Of a DNA stretch of 14,145 nucleotides, positions 1 through 8,630 are shown one piece after another. The DNA is taken from contig JBBDWJ010000295.1 in NCBI GenBank assembly GCA_040902925.1, positions 1 through 14,145 of the forward strand. Direction: 5' to 3'. The position numbers and the translations under genes are program-made. Source of the DNA: JBBDWJ01 sp040902925 (GTDB taxonomy: Bacteria > Acidobacteriota > Terriglobia > Bryobacterales > UBA6623). How positions within the stretch are numbered: position 1 is the stretch's first letter; each line of letters starts with the position of its first letter. The notes under the pieces were generated by a model. That model ran no database searches. It saw nothing but the letters and a program-made list of their open reading frames with translations, and had not been told where the DNA came from.

Positions 1-1
1 C

Positions 2-97
2 GTTGCGCCATTGTTGTTTGCCGTGGTCTTGATTTCGGAAAAGGCCAAACTCGAGGGAATCGCCGCAGGCGATCCGAACGTCCGGGCACATGGGTAA
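2..97 (+). CDS. 3' end of a truncated gene, possibly a YCII-related protein
   Basis: An open frame runs in from the left edge and stops at TAA 95-97, giving the last 31 residues of a protein. The tail reads as a hydrophobic strand (PLLFAVVLISEK) followed by a helix and the ending AAGDPNVRAHG. That strand-helix-DPxVxA pattern resembles the C-terminus of YCII-related proteins, a small dimeric alpha-beta family of largely unknown function. The identification rests on one short motif and is tentative. The gene faces ligD, and the two stop codons are separated by about 126 bases. If the frame is not coding, this stretch is simply the left part of the intergenic region. Confidence 0.4.
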   Translation, partial: VAPLLFAVVLISEKAKLEGIAAGDPNVRAHG

Positions 98-151
98 CAC
101 TTTGACCCAATCACAGCACCTAACTAATGTGCCAGGGTTACACCGTGCAAG

Positions 152-194
152 GCCCCACCCTTGCGGATGGGGCTCAGATCGCCTTTGGCGATTT
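152..194. terminator. Two adjacent hairpins between convergent genes
   Basis: The first inverted repeat is GCCCCA (152-157) with TGGGGC (168-173), loop of 10. The second is AGATCGCC (176-183) with GGCGATTT (187-194), an 8-bp stem with one G-T pair and a 3-base loop. They sit in the gap between the rightward gene fragment at the left edge and the leftward ligD gene, where a bidirectional terminator would be expected. Neither is followed by a proper T-run, so the assignment rests on position and pairing only. Confidence 0.35.
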
Positions 195-223
195 CGACTA
201 CCGGGATGTACCAGGGCTCGAGC

Positions 224-2833
224 CTAGCCACGAAACTGCCTCCTCAATCGTTCGATCGCCGGCTCGATGCTCTGGCGGCTCCCGAAAAAATCGACCCATA
301 GGTCGCCCGTTTTCTTGAGCCGTTCGGGTATCGTGCCGATTGTGAATTGCGAGGGCTTGAGCGTGCGCTTGAGCTCGCTGCGGGCGATGGGCGTCGATAC
401 CGCTGCGTCGGGGTTGGGGCGTACGCAGTAGGGTGAGGCCAAGGGCCGTCCGTAGGCGTTCTGCGAGTAGTCGATGTAGATTAGCCCCGAGCCGCGTTTT
501 CCCGTCATGCGCTCGAGCGTCACCTGTTTGGGCAACTCCGCAAGAATCATGCGGGCGACGATTTCCGCGAAAGTACGGACTTGCTGGTAGACATACTCGC
601 GCTCCAGCGGCAGGTACATGTGCAGCCCGGATGCGCCCGACGTTTTCAGAAAAACCTTCAGCCCGATCGCGTCAAGAACACCCAGAACGCTTCGCGCCAC
701 CTCGACTACCGTCGAATATTCGGTGTCTTCGGTCGGATCGAGATCAAAGAACACATAGTCGGGCCGTTCGAGGTCGTCGATCGAGCTGGACCAGGGGTGC
801 TGCTCAATACAGCCGAGGTTGGCGACATAGAGCAGCCCCGACAGATCATTCGCCAAAAGATAACGGATGTCGCGCTTGCGCTCTTCGGAGCGAATGCCCA
901 CGGTGTCCACCCAGGCCGGGGTCTCTTCGGCGGCATCCTTTTGATAGAACGACTTGCCGTGGATGCCGTTTGGAAAGCGGTTAAGCACCAGCGGGCGGTT
1001 CCTGAGCAACGGCAGCAGAAAATCGGCGACGCGGAAGTAATGCGCCAGCAGGTCGCGCTTCGTAAAGCCGGCCTCGGGAAAATACATCTTGTTGAGATTG
1101 CTCAGCCGCTGCGCCTTGCCGTCGATTTCGATCAGCACGTTCTCGGCTTTGCCCTTGGCGAGCTCCCGCCCGATTTCTTCCATCGTGCTCAGCACGGGCT
1201 GGGCCGCGACGGCCGCTTTCACCGTCACGGAAGGCGGCGCGGGAATCTCACCCTCGAGCTTGCACTCGGCGGCCTCGATATCGCGCCGCAGGCCCAAATA
1301 CACGGGTTGACGCAGGTGTTGCTCGCGGGTGAACTCGCGGAACCGGATGCGCGCCACGAGCTGCGGCTTGACCCACGTCGCCACTTCTTTGGTCTGCGGG
1401 TCTTCACTGAAGGGGCAGGTGCGTGTTTCGAGGGGCTGCAGCTCCGCCGCCAGGCTGTTGAGGATCTTTTCGTCGAATCCGGTACCTACTCCACCGATGT
1501 ACTTGAGACGCTTGCCATCGTAGAGCCCCACCAGGATCGCCCCCAGGTGCGACCGGCCCCCTCGCGGCGCTGTGTAGCCGCCGATCACCGCGTCGATTTC
1601 TTGGTTGATCTTTAGCTTTACCCAATTGGTGGAGCGGCCCTCGATGTAGGAGCTGTGGATTTGCTTGCCGATGATTCCCTCGGCGCCGTGCTCGCGGGCT
1701 AACTCGAAAAGCTCCTCGCCCTTCTCCAACACGTGGTCCGAATAACGCAGCGGGCCCTTCGCGTTGAGGATCTTTTGCAGGAACTTCTTGCGCTCGATCA
1801 GGGGCACGCCGCGCAGGTCGTAGCCGTCGCAGTAAAGCACGTCGAAAAGGTAGTAGATAACCGGCGCCGTTTCGACCAGCGCCGCCGAGGGCCGCGCGAC
1901 GTTCATGCGCGACTGCATTCGTTCGAAGTCGGAGCAGCCTTTGTCGTTGAGCACGACCAGCTCACCATCGAGAAGGGCCTGCTTGGCGCGGATCGAGCGC
2001 GGCAGCGACTCGAGCTCGGGGTACTGCGATGTGGCGTCGCGGCCGGCGCGCGACTCGATGTGGTGCCGCCCGTTGTCGATCCAGGTAAGCGCCCGCATGC
2101 CGTCCCATTTGAGTTCAAACAGCCAGTCTTCGCGCGAAAAAGGCTTGTCAAGCAACGTAGCCAGCGTCGGGCGCGCCTTTGCGGGCAGCTTAGCCGGAAC
2201 AGCCCCCTCGATTTCCGCCGGCGTCAGCGAATCCAGCAGCGGGCCGCCCGGCAGGTCGCGGCGCACTTCTTCGAGGGTGCGCCCCGAGAGCGCCGACTCG
2301 GGATAAGCCTCGATATCCCATTGCGGCGTCGCAAACTCGTCGCGGTGCTTGATGAGCAGCCAGTCGTTGGCGGGCGCGCCTTTCTTGGGCTTGAGGCGCA
2401 CCAACACGAAGCTGCCGTGCAGTTTTTGGCCTTCGAGAGCGAACTTGAGCTCGCCGCGCTCGACCTGCTCGCCGGCGGGAATATCGTGCTCGAGACGGAA
2501 AACGCCCGTGTCCCAGACGATCATCGTGCCGGCGCCATAATTGCCCTCGGGGATTACCGCCTCGAAGTCGAGGTACTTGAGCGGATGGTCTTCGGTCATC
2601 ACCGCGAGGCGCTTTTCGGCCGGATCGAGGGTGGGGCCCTTAGGCACGGCCCAGGATTTGAGAGTGCCGTCGATCTCGAGCCGCAGGTCGTAGTGCAGCC
2701 GCCGGGCGGCGTGTTTTTGGACCACAAAACGGCCTGCAGCCGCCGGAACGAGCCCAGATGCGGCGATTTCGAGCCCGGTGGGCTCAGGCGTCTGCTGAAA
2801 CTTGCGTTTTCGCTGGTATTCCTTGAGCGGCAT
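224..2833 (-). CDS. ligD: ATP-dependent DNA ligase D (phosphoesterase-ligase-polymerase)
   Basis: This 869-residue protein has all three LigD modules in the Pseudomonas order. Residues about 35-160 are the 3'-phosphoesterase: QKHAARRLHYDLRLE gives H41, H47 and D49, with H83 in TEDHPLKY. Residues about 220-525 are the ATP-dependent ligase: the nucleotidyl lysine is K242 in FELKWDGMRAL, followed by an OB-fold. Residues about 575-865 are the archaeo-eukaryotic-primase-type polymerase: metal ligands D697 and D699 in FFDLDP, TSGASGLH at 731-738, and D788 in IYIDYS. By family knowledge LigD works with Ku in non-homologous end joining, trimming, filling and sealing double-strand breaks in the cytoplasm. 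The N-terminus MPLKEYQRKRKF matches typical LigD starts, so this ATG is well supported, although no strong Shine-Dalgarno precedes it. No ku gene lies in the window. The gene is divergent from the ankyrin operon and all catalytic motifs look intact. Confidence 0.97.
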   Translation of the reverse strand: MPLKEYQRKRKFQQTPEPTGLEIAASGLVPAAAGRFVVQKHAARRLHYDLRLEIDGTLKSWAVPKGPTLDPAEKRLAVMTEDHPLKYLDFEAVIPEGNYGAGTMIVWDTGVFRLEHDIPAGEQVERGELKFALEGQKLHGSFVLVRLKPKKGAPANDWLLIKHRDEFATPQWDIEAYPESALSGRTLEEVRRDLPGGPLLDSLTPAEIEGAVPAKLPAKARPTLATLLDKPFSREDWLFELKWDGMRALTWIDNGRHHIESRAGRDATSQYPELESLPRSIRAKQALLDGELVVLNDKGCSDFERMQSRMNVARPSAALVETAPVIYYLFDVLYCDGYDLRGVPLIERKKFLQKILNAKGPLRYSDHVLEKGEELFELAREHGAEGIIGKQIHSSYIEGRSTNWVKLKINQEIDAVIGGYTAPRGGRSHLGAILVGLYDGKRLKYIGGVGTGFDEKILNSLAAELQPLETRTCPFSEDPQTKEVATWVKPQLVARIRFREFTREQHLRQPVYLGLRRDIEAAECKLEGEIPAPPSVTVKAAVAAQPVLSTMEEIGRELAKGKAENVLIEIDGKAQRLSNLNKMYFPEAGFTKRDLLAHYFRVADFLLPLLRNRPLVLNRFPNGIHGKSFYQKDAAEETPAWVDTVGIRSEERKRDIRYLLANDLSGLLYVANLGCIEQHPWSSSIDDLERPDYVFFDLDPTEDTEYSTVVEVARSVLGVLDAIGLKVFLKTSGASGLHMYLPLEREYVYQQVRTFAEIVARMILAELPKQVTLERMTGKRGSGLIYIDYSQNAYGRPLASPYCVRPNPDAAVSTPIARSELKRTLKPSQFTIGTIPERLKKTGDLWVDFFGSRQSIEPAIERLRRQFRG

Positions 2834-3070
2834 CGGAAGATTGCGGCTTTCCCCGGGATGGGGAGAGCTAGCCTGTAACGATCACGGCGGTGAATCCGCC
2901 TCATTGTAACCGTGTGGATTGCTAAAGGGTTGGGAGCACGAGGACGTCACCCGCTCCTGCACGGCATAGGGAAAAGACAGGCGTACACCTTAGGTCGTGA
3001 GGCCTTTTCAGGGGATAGACTTCACGGCTGGCAGTGGTAATATCTAGTTGGGAAAATTGGTCTTAGAATC
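2834..3070. promoter_or_regulatory. Divergent intergenic region between ligD and the ankyrin operon
   Basis: These 237 bases lie between the start codons of two divergent genes and must hold both promoters. Near the ligD side there is a perfect hairpin, GGCGG (2886-2890) with CCGCC (2896-2900) and a 5-base loop, which would fall in the ligD leader. I see no convincing promoter for ligD and no small gene here. Confidence 0.5.
3016..3043 (+). promoter_or_regulatory. Candidate promoter of the ankyrin-cytochrome-DUF1552 operon
   Basis: A -35-like TAGACT (3016-3021) lies 16 bases from a -10-like TAATAT (3038-3043). Each matches the sigma-70 consensus at four of six positions. Transcription would begin near 3050, about 20 bases before the ATG at 3071. 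The match is modest and the leader lacks a clear Shine-Dalgarno, so this is a best guess. Confidence 0.3.
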
Positions 3071-4669
3071 ATGCGGCTTCGATGCCTGCCTGGGCTGTGG
3101 CTCGTGGCGGTGTTTTCTGTTGGCGGCTTAGACGCCGCTGGCGCCCGCGACGCTGCCCTCAATAATTCGCCTCTCGCCGACGCCGTGGAACGCCACGACA
3201 CTGCCGCCGTTGCGTCCTTGCTGAAGGAGCAGGCCGACGTGAACGCACCCCAGCCTGATGGCGCCACGGCCCTACACTGGGCGGCCTACCTGGGGGACGC
3301 GGAAACCACGGAGTTGCTGATCCGCGCCGGGGCGCGCGTGAATGCGCCGAATCACTACGGCGTCACCCCGTTGGTACTGGCCTCTCAGAACGGCAGCGCC
3401 GAGGTCCTCGAAAAATTGTTAAATGCCGGCGCCGACCTCAATAGCGCCGTGCGCAGCGACGAGAGTCCCCTGATGCTGGCGGCGCGTACCGGGCGGGTGG
3501 ACGCGGTGAAGGTGCTGCTGAACGCCGGCGCCGATATCAACGCCAGGGAAGCCTGGAACGGGCAAACGGCGCTGATGTGGGCGGCCGCCGCCGGGCACGG
3601 GCCGGTTGTCGAAACCCTGATCGCCGCCGGGGCCGACATCCGCGCCCGCTCCAACGGCGGAACGTCGCCGCTGCTGTTCGCCGTTCGCAAAGGAGACATG
3701 CGTTCTGTTCAGGCGCTACTCGCGGCGGGCGCGGACGTGAACGAGAAGCGGCCTGATCTGGCGACGCCTTTGCTGGTGGCGATCATCAACGGGCGCGAGG
3801 AACTCGTGGATTTCCTGCTCGACAAGGGGGCTGATCCGAACGTTGAAGGCGGCACGACCGAGCTGACGGTGCACGGCGTGCGAGCCAAGCCGATCGAGAT
3901 CGAGCTGGAGACGCCGCCGCATCGCAAGCAGCTTCTGCAAGTGGCTACCGAGGGCGGCAACGGCAAGAACAATAGCTGGGGCAGGCCATTGCAGGCGGCG
4001 GTGCACGTCGCCAACTGGCACATCAGCGACCAGTTCATTTCCGTCGACATCGACCGGCTGCGCGTGATCAAGGCGCTGCTGTCCCACGGCGCCGACGTCA
4101 ACGGCCGCAACACCGATATGGAGCCGCGCTGGTCGGGCGCGAGGTATCGCAGGCGGCTGGTCGGCGCGACGGCCTTCCTTTTTGCGGCGAAATCCGCCGA
4201 CGTGGAAGTCATGCGCTTGCTGCTCGAGCATGGCGCCGACCCCACGATCAGCACTGGCTTGAATATCACCCCTTTGATGGCGGCGGCCGGCATCGCTTGG
4301 GCTTCGAACCAGGACCGCGCCAGCGAGGCGGAAGTGCTCGATGCCGTCAAACTGCTGGTGGAAGAAGTGGGCGCTGACGTCAACGCGGTGAACGATGTCG
4401 GCGAAACGGCCATGCACGCCGCTGCCTATCGCGGGGCGAACAGCGTAGTGCAGTATCTCTACGACAAGGGCGCCAAGCTCGATATGGTCGCCTTGGACGG
4501 CCGAACCCCGTTGATCATCGCCGACGGCGTGGAGTACGGTAATTCGTTTGCCGCCCAGCCACACACGGCGGCGTTGCTGCGCAAACTGGGCGCACAGGAA
4601 ATGGAATGTCCGGGCCAATGCGTCGCCGAGATCCCCGAAGAGGCGCTGCCGCAGGAGACGCTGCGATGA
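3071..4669 (+). CDS. Secreted ankyrin-repeat protein
   Basis: This 532-residue protein starts with a basic-hydrophobic signal peptide (MRLRCLPGLWLVAVFSVGGL) with a likely cleavage after AGA (residue 25). The rest is ankyrin repeats in two blocks. About seven repeats span residues 33-260, with typical TALHWAAYLGDAETTELL and LLNAGADIN signatures. About four more span 305-500. The blocks are split by a charged, less regular insert (about 260-305), and a second insert (WSGARYRRRL) lies inside the second block. The tail carries a CPGQC pair near residues 513-517. Ankyrin repeats bind proteins and have no catalytic role. The gene is first of a three-gene unit and its stop overlaps the cytochrome start (ATGA at 4666-4669), so a partner role for the exported downstream proteins is likely but inferred. 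No strong ribosome site is visible; the start was chosen for the signal peptide. Confidence 0.93.
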   Translation: MRLRCLPGLWLVAVFSVGGLDAAGARDAALNNSPLADAVERHDTAAVASLLKEQADVNAPQPDGATALHWAAYLGDAETTELLIRAGARVNAPNHYGVTPLVLASQNGSAEVLEKLLNAGADLNSAVRSDESPLMLAARTGRVDAVKVLLNAGADINAREAWNGQTALMWAAAAGHGPVVETLIAAGADIRARSNGGTSPLLFAVRKGDMRSVQALLAAGADVNEKRPDLATPLLVAIINGREELVDFLLDKGADPNVEGGTTELTVHGVRAKPIEIELETPPHRKQLLQVATEGGNGKNNSWGRPLQAAVHVANWHISDQFISVDIDRLRVIKALLSHGADVNGRNTDMEPRWSGARYRRRLVGATAFLFAAKSADVEVMRLLLEHGADPTISTGLNITPLMAAAGIAWASNQDRASEAEVLDAVKLLVEEVGADVNAVNDVGETAMHAAAYRGANSVVQYLYDKGAKLDMVALDGRTPLIIADGVEYGNSFAAQPHTAALLRKLGAQEMECPGQCVAEIPEEALPQETLR

Positions 4670-7113
4670 GCGGGCACCTGTTGGCGCGAGCCGCCGCGGT
4701 GATGGCTTCGGGGGTGATGGCTTCCGCGGGGCTGTGTTTCCTCGCGCCGGTCGCCTCGCTCGCTCAGGTCCCAGGCACGCCGGCCGCCGCTCCCGCCCCA
4801 CGCGCAGTTCTCGACCAATACTGCGTCGCCTGCCACAACCAGAACGTAAAGACTGCCGGACTCGCCCTTGACACGTTGGACCTGGCGCGCGCCAGCGGCA
4901 ACGCCGCAGTGTGGGAAACGGTCGTGCGCAAGATTCGCACCGGAGCGATGCCTCCCGCCGGAATGCCGCGCCCGGAGAAGGCGGCCGCCGACGGCGTCGT
5001 GTCGTGGCTGGAGGCGGAACTCGACCGTGCTGCCCTGGAGCAGCCCAACCCGGGCCTGCCTGCGCTGCATCGTCTCAACCGCGCCGAATACCACAACGCG
5101 ATTCGCGACTTGCTTGCGCTCGATATCGACGCGCCTTCGCTGTTGCCCGCGGACAATGCGGCCTATGGATTCGACAACAACGCCGATGCGTTGTCGTCGT
5201 CGTCGGCGCTGACCGAACGGTACCTGGAAGCGGCGGCGAAAATCAGTCAGATGGCGCTCGGGCGCGTACGGGGATCCCCGGCGCCGGAAACTGTGTTCGT
5301 GCCGACGGACCGCAATCAGAACAAGCGCATCAACGACGATCTGCCGTGGGGATCGCGCGGCGGGCTGGCGTTTCGCTATTACTTTCCCGTCGATGGCGAG
5401 TACGAGTTCCAGATCCGGCCGACAGAAAGCGGAGCCGGCGGCGGTTTTAGGATCAGCGCGGACCCCCATCAACTCGATGTGAGCCTCGATGACCGCAGGG
5501 TCTGGACAACTGAGTTGGGCGGGCCGCAATTCACCGAGGTCGATCGGGCGCAACGGGACAAAGCGATCCTGGAGGCCCTTCGGTTCCGCGTGGCGGTGAC
5601 GGCGGGCTCGCATCTGGTTCAGGTCTATTTCATCGCCAAGACCTCGGCGGTCGTCGAAGACTTGTTCGATCCTAACGTGCGCCGGGAACCGTATAGGGCC
5701 CGGGGCCAGCCCGACATTTCGAGCGTCACGGTGACTGTTCCGTCTTCGACCGACGCCGCGGCCGCTGCCGATTCGCCCAGTCGCCGCCGGCTGCTGGTAT
5801 GCCAGCCCGCAACGGCCGCCGACGAGGAGCCCTGCGCCAAAAAGATCATCGCGACGCTCGCGCGGCGCGCCTATCGACGTCCGGTGACCGGCGATGAGCT
5901 GCAAGTCCCCTTGGTTTTGTATCGCGAGGGCGCTGCCAAAGATGGCTTTGAGGGCGGCATCGAACTGGCCGTCCGCGGCATCCTTGTCAGCCCAAAGTTT
6001 CTGTTCCGCTTCGAGAATCAGCCCGAGACGGTGGCGGCAAACACGCCCTATCCGATCACGGCCCTCGAGCTGGCCTCGCGCCTGTCGTTCTTTCTGTGGA
6101 GCAGCATTCCCGATGACGAACTGCTCGATGTAGCCGCCGACAATACGCTGTTGCAGCGGCCCGTGCTCGACCGGCAGGTCCGGCGGATGCTCGCCGATCC
6201 GCGCTCCGAGGCGCTGGTCAACAACTTCGCGGGACAATGGCTCCACATTCGCAATGTTTCGGGATTCAGGCCCAGCCCGGAGCTGCTGTTTCACTTCGAC
6301 GACAACCTGCGCCAGGCTTTCGAGCAGGAGACCGAGCTGTTCTTCAACAGCATCATCCGCGAGAACCGCAGCGTGCTCGATCTGCTCGATGCCGACTACA
6401 CGTTTCTCAACGAACGTTTGGCAAAGCACTACGGCATTGCGGATGTTTACGGCGAACGATTCCGGCGCGTGCAACTGCCGGCCGAAAGCGTGCGCCGCGG
6501 GCTGCTGGGGCAGGGCTCGATTCTGACGGATACGTCGCGCCCGAACCGGACTTCGCCGGTGATTCGCGGCAAGTGGATCCTAGAGAATATTTTTGGCACG
6601 CCGCCACCGCCGCCGCCGGCGAACGTACCCGACCTCGAAGAGGAGAGGGACCCGCGGAAGGTGCTGCCGATGCGCGAGCAACTGGCTCAGCACCGCGCTA
6701 ACCCTGTCTGCGCTAGCTGCCATGCGCAGATGGACCAATTGGGGTTTGCGCTCGAAAACTTCGATGCGATTGGCGAATGGCGAAACACCTATTCGTCCGG
6801 CGCGCCGATTGACGCGGCAGCGGAGCTGCCCGACGGCACGACGTTCAGCGGCCCGGCCGAGCTCCGCAAGGTGCTGCTGAACCACTCCGACGAGTTCTTG
6901 ACGACGATCACCGAAAAACTGCTGACCTACGCACTGGGACGAGGGCTGGAAGCCGCTGATGCGCCGGCGGTTCGCCAAGTCAAACGGGAGGCCGCCGGAA
7001 CGGACTACCGCTTTGCGTCCCTGATTCAAGGCATTGTCACCAGTACACCGTTTCAGATGAGAATGGCGCAAAGGCGCGAAATGAGCTCCGCGACAGAGGA
7101 GAATGGCGAATGA
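4666..7113 (+). CDS. Di-haem planctomycete-type cytochrome with DUF1587/1595/1592/1588/1585 domains
   Basis: The start is ATG 4666, overlapping the upstream stop by four bases and preceded by AGGAGA at 4653-4658; an upstream in-frame ATG (4606) would lie deep inside the previous gene. The 815-residue product begins with a signal peptide cut near VASLAQ. Next comes a cytochrome c domain with haem site CVACH (53-57) and a GAMPP motif at 94-97 that may supply the axial Met. Then follow DUF1587 (about 134-198), a beta-sandwich, carbohydrate-binding-like region (about 230-330), DUF1595 (about 388-450), DUF1592 (about 463-590), DUF1588 (about 608-706) with a second haem site CASCH (682-686), and DUF1585 (about 740-798). 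This is the standard domain order of the family. Its substrate is unknown to me; a periplasmic redox role, possibly on polymers, is inference. It overlaps the next gene by four bases, so the pair is translationally coupled. Confidence 0.95.
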   Translation: MSGHLLARAAAVMASGVMASAGLCFLAPVASLAQVPGTPAAAPAPRAVLDQYCVACHNQNVKTAGLALDTLDLARASGNAAVWETVVRKIRTGAMPPAGMPRPEKAAADGVVSWLEAELDRAALEQPNPGLPALHRLNRAEYHNAIRDLLALDIDAPSLLPADNAAYGFDNNADALSSSSALTERYLEAAAKISQMALGRVRGSPAPETVFVPTDRNQNKRINDDLPWGSRGGLAFRYYFPVDGEYEFQIRPTESGAGGGFRISADPHQLDVSLDDRRVWTTELGGPQFTEVDRAQRDKAILEALRFRVAVTAGSHLVQVYFIAKTSAVVEDLFDPNVRREPYRARGQPDISSVTVTVPSSTDAAAAADSPSRRRLLVCQPATAADEEPCAKKIIATLARRAYRRPVTGDELQVPLVLYREGAAKDGFEGGIELAVRGILVSPKFLFRFENQPETVAANTPYPITALELASRLSFFLWSSIPDDELLDVAADNTLLQRPVLDRQVRRMLADPRSEALVNNFAGQWLHIRNVSGFRPSPELLFHFDDNLRQAFEQETELFFNSIIRENRSVLDLLDADYTFLNERLAKHYGIADVYGERFRRVQLPAESVRRGLLGQGSILTDTSRPNRTSPVIRGKWILENIFGTPPPPPPANVPDLEEERDPRKVLPMREQLAQHRANPVCASCHAQMDQLGFALENFDAIGEWRNTYSSGAPIDAAAELPDGTTFSGPAELRKVLLNHSDEFLTTITEKLLTYALGRGLEAADAPAVRQVKREAAGTDYRFASLIQGIVTSTPFQMRMAQRREMSSATEENGE

Positions 7114-8441
7114 TGATCACTAAGAGAGCGCTGCCCCGCCGCACGTTCCTTCGAAGTTTGGGCGCAACCGTGGCGTTGCCACTGCTCGACGCCATGGTTC
7201 CCGCGCTGACGGCGCGAACCAAAGCCGCCCCGCGATTCGCGGCCATCTATTGCGGGAACGGCGCCAACATGAACGACTGGACGCCGGCCTCGGAAGGGGT
7301 TGGGTTCGAGTTTTCCCCGATCCTGCAGCCGATCGAGGCGTTCCAGGAGCGAACGCTCGTGCTGACCGGGCTGGACAACTTTCCGGGGACGGACCAAGGC
7401 GACTCCGGAGGGCAGCATCCACGCGCGGCGCCGGCGTTCATGAGCTCGGTTCACCCCAAGCAAACCGAGGGCGCCGACGTACAGGCCGGCACCACGGTCG
7501 ATCAGATGATCGCCCAGAACATCTGCCAGGATTCGAAACTGCCCTCTCTCGAATTGTCGGTGGACCGCAACGACGTCGTCGGCGCCTGTGATCACGGGTA
7601 CGCCTGCGCCTACATGAACTCGATGTCGTGGAAGAGCCCGACGACGCCGCTGCCCGCGGAGACCAATCCGCGCTTTGTGTTCGAACGGTTGTTTGGCAGC
7701 GGCAACACCGCCGAAGAGCGCCGCGCCCGGAGCGAGGAAGACCGCAGCATTCTTGACGGCGTGACGCGGGAGATCGCGACGCTGCGGCGGCAGCTTGGCG
7801 CGCAAGACCGCGTCAAGCTCGGCGAATACTTCGAGGCCATTCGCGGCGTGGAGCAGCGCATCGCCAAGAGCGAATCCTACAACAAGGACGTGGCGATACC
7901 CGACCGGCCGGTCGGCGAACCGGACACTTTCCGCGAACATGCCGAGTTGATGTTCGATTTGCAGGTACTGGCGTTTCAGGCGGATATCACCCGCGTCAGT
8001 TCCTTCATGCTGGCACGCGAGAATGTGAATCGTTCGTATAACGAGATCGGGCTGCCCGAGGCCCACCACTCCATGTCGCACCACGGGAACAATCCGGAAA
8101 AGATGAAAGTGTTCACGAAGCTGAACACCTACCACGTCGAGACGCTCGCCTATTTCCTCAAGAAATTGCAGGCGATCCCTGACGGTGACGGCAATTTGCT
8201 GGATCATACCGTCGTGCTCTATGGCAGCGGCATGAGCGACGGCAATACCCACAACAACTTCAGCGTGCCCGTCGTTGTTGTCGGCGGACTAGACCAGAAA
8301 ATCAAGGGGAACCGCCACCTGCGGTTTCCAAAGGGCACTCCGCTGGCGAATCTACAGTTGAGCCTGATGCTGAAGTTTGGCGTGCCCGCGGAGAGTTTTG
8401 GCGACAGCACCGGCAAGCTCAAGCTGCTGCCGGACGTCTAG
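7110..8441 (+). CDS. Tat-exported DUF1552 (HxxSHH) family protein
   Basis: This 443-residue protein begins with a twin-arginine signal, PRRTFLRSLG at residues 9-18, followed by a hydrophobic stretch (ATVALPLLDAMVPAL). Tat export implies folding, often with a cofactor, before crossing the membrane. The family signature HSMSHH is at residues 320-325, and the C-terminal block VLYGSGMSDGNTHNNF (369-384) resembles the metal-binding end of sulfatase/phosphatase-like folds. The biochemical activity of DUF1552 is not established. The start ATG overlaps the cytochrome stop (TGA 7111-7113), and GAGGAG (7096-7101) lies eight bases upstream. DUF1552 genes are regularly paired with DUF1592-type cytochromes, so the two probably act on one extracytoplasmic substrate or form one complex; this is inference from context. 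Confidence 0.95.
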   Translation: MMITKRALPRRTFLRSLGATVALPLLDAMVPALTARTKAAPRFAAIYCGNGANMNDWTPASEGVGFEFSPILQPIEAFQERTLVLTGLDNFPGTDQGDSGGQHPRAAPAFMSSVHPKQTEGADVQAGTTVDQMIAQNICQDSKLPSLELSVDRNDVVGACDHGYACAYMNSMSWKSPTTPLPAETNPRFVFERLFGSGNTAEERRARSEEDRSILDGVTREIATLRRQLGAQDRVKLGEYFEAIRGVEQRIAKSESYNKDVAIPDRPVGEPDTFREHAELMFDLQVLAFQADITRVSSFMLARENVNRSYNEIGLPEAHHSMSHHGNNPEKMKVFTKLNTYHVETLAYFLKKLQAIPDGDGNLLDHTVVLYGSGMSDGNTHNNFSVPVVVVGGLDQKIKGNRHLRFPKGTPLANLQLSLMLKFGVPAESFGDSTGKLKLLPDV

Positions 8442-8462
8442 CCTGTTCCGAATTGAGAGAGC

Positions 8463-8494
8463 ACGGTGTGGAGGCCGCGCGTGGGCCACACTGT
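8463..8494. terminator. Hairpin after the DUF1552 gene, between convergent genes
   Basis: ACGGTGTGG (8463-8471) pairs with CCACACTGT (8486-8494), a 9-bp stem including one G-T pair, with a 14-base G+C-rich loop. It lies 22 bases after the DUF1552 stop codon, before the convergent Fic gene. No T-run follows, so Rho-independent termination is uncertain. The rest of 8442-8630 shows no gene. Confidence 0.35.
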
Positions 8495-8630
8495 CCACCG
8501 TCCCATTCGGCGTTTCGCCCCGATCACATCTCGCAGGACGCGCGATTCCAGCCCGAGGGGTAAGAAGCTCTCACCCGCGGCGCGCAGACGCGATGGGCGG
8601 CGTTTTAACGGCAAGTCGACGGGTGGTCGT

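Noticed and set aside
1733..2878. 381-codon plus-strand frame opposite ligD, and the similar one at 581-1615
   Set aside because: Both lie antisense to a ligase with every catalytic motif in place.
4606..4665. Upstream ATG as the start of the cytochrome gene
   Set aside because: It would add 20 charged residues ahead of the signal peptide and overlap the ankyrin gene by over 60 bases. ATG 4666 has AGGAGA upstream and the usual ATGA coupling.
3716..4801. 361-codon minus-strand frame opposite the ankyrin gene
   Set aside because: Antisense shadow of a well-supported gene, with low-complexity Arg/Ala-rich translation.
4459..6474. 671-codon open frame on the minus strand, opposite the ankyrin and cytochrome genes
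   Set aside because: It lies antisense to genes with clear domains. Long antisense frames are expected in G+C-rich coding DNA, and its translation shows no recognisable domain.
7053..8252. 399-codon minus-strand frame opposite the DUF1552 gene
   Set aside because: Antisense shadow; the opposite strand has a Tat signal, the HxxSHH motif and coupled translation.
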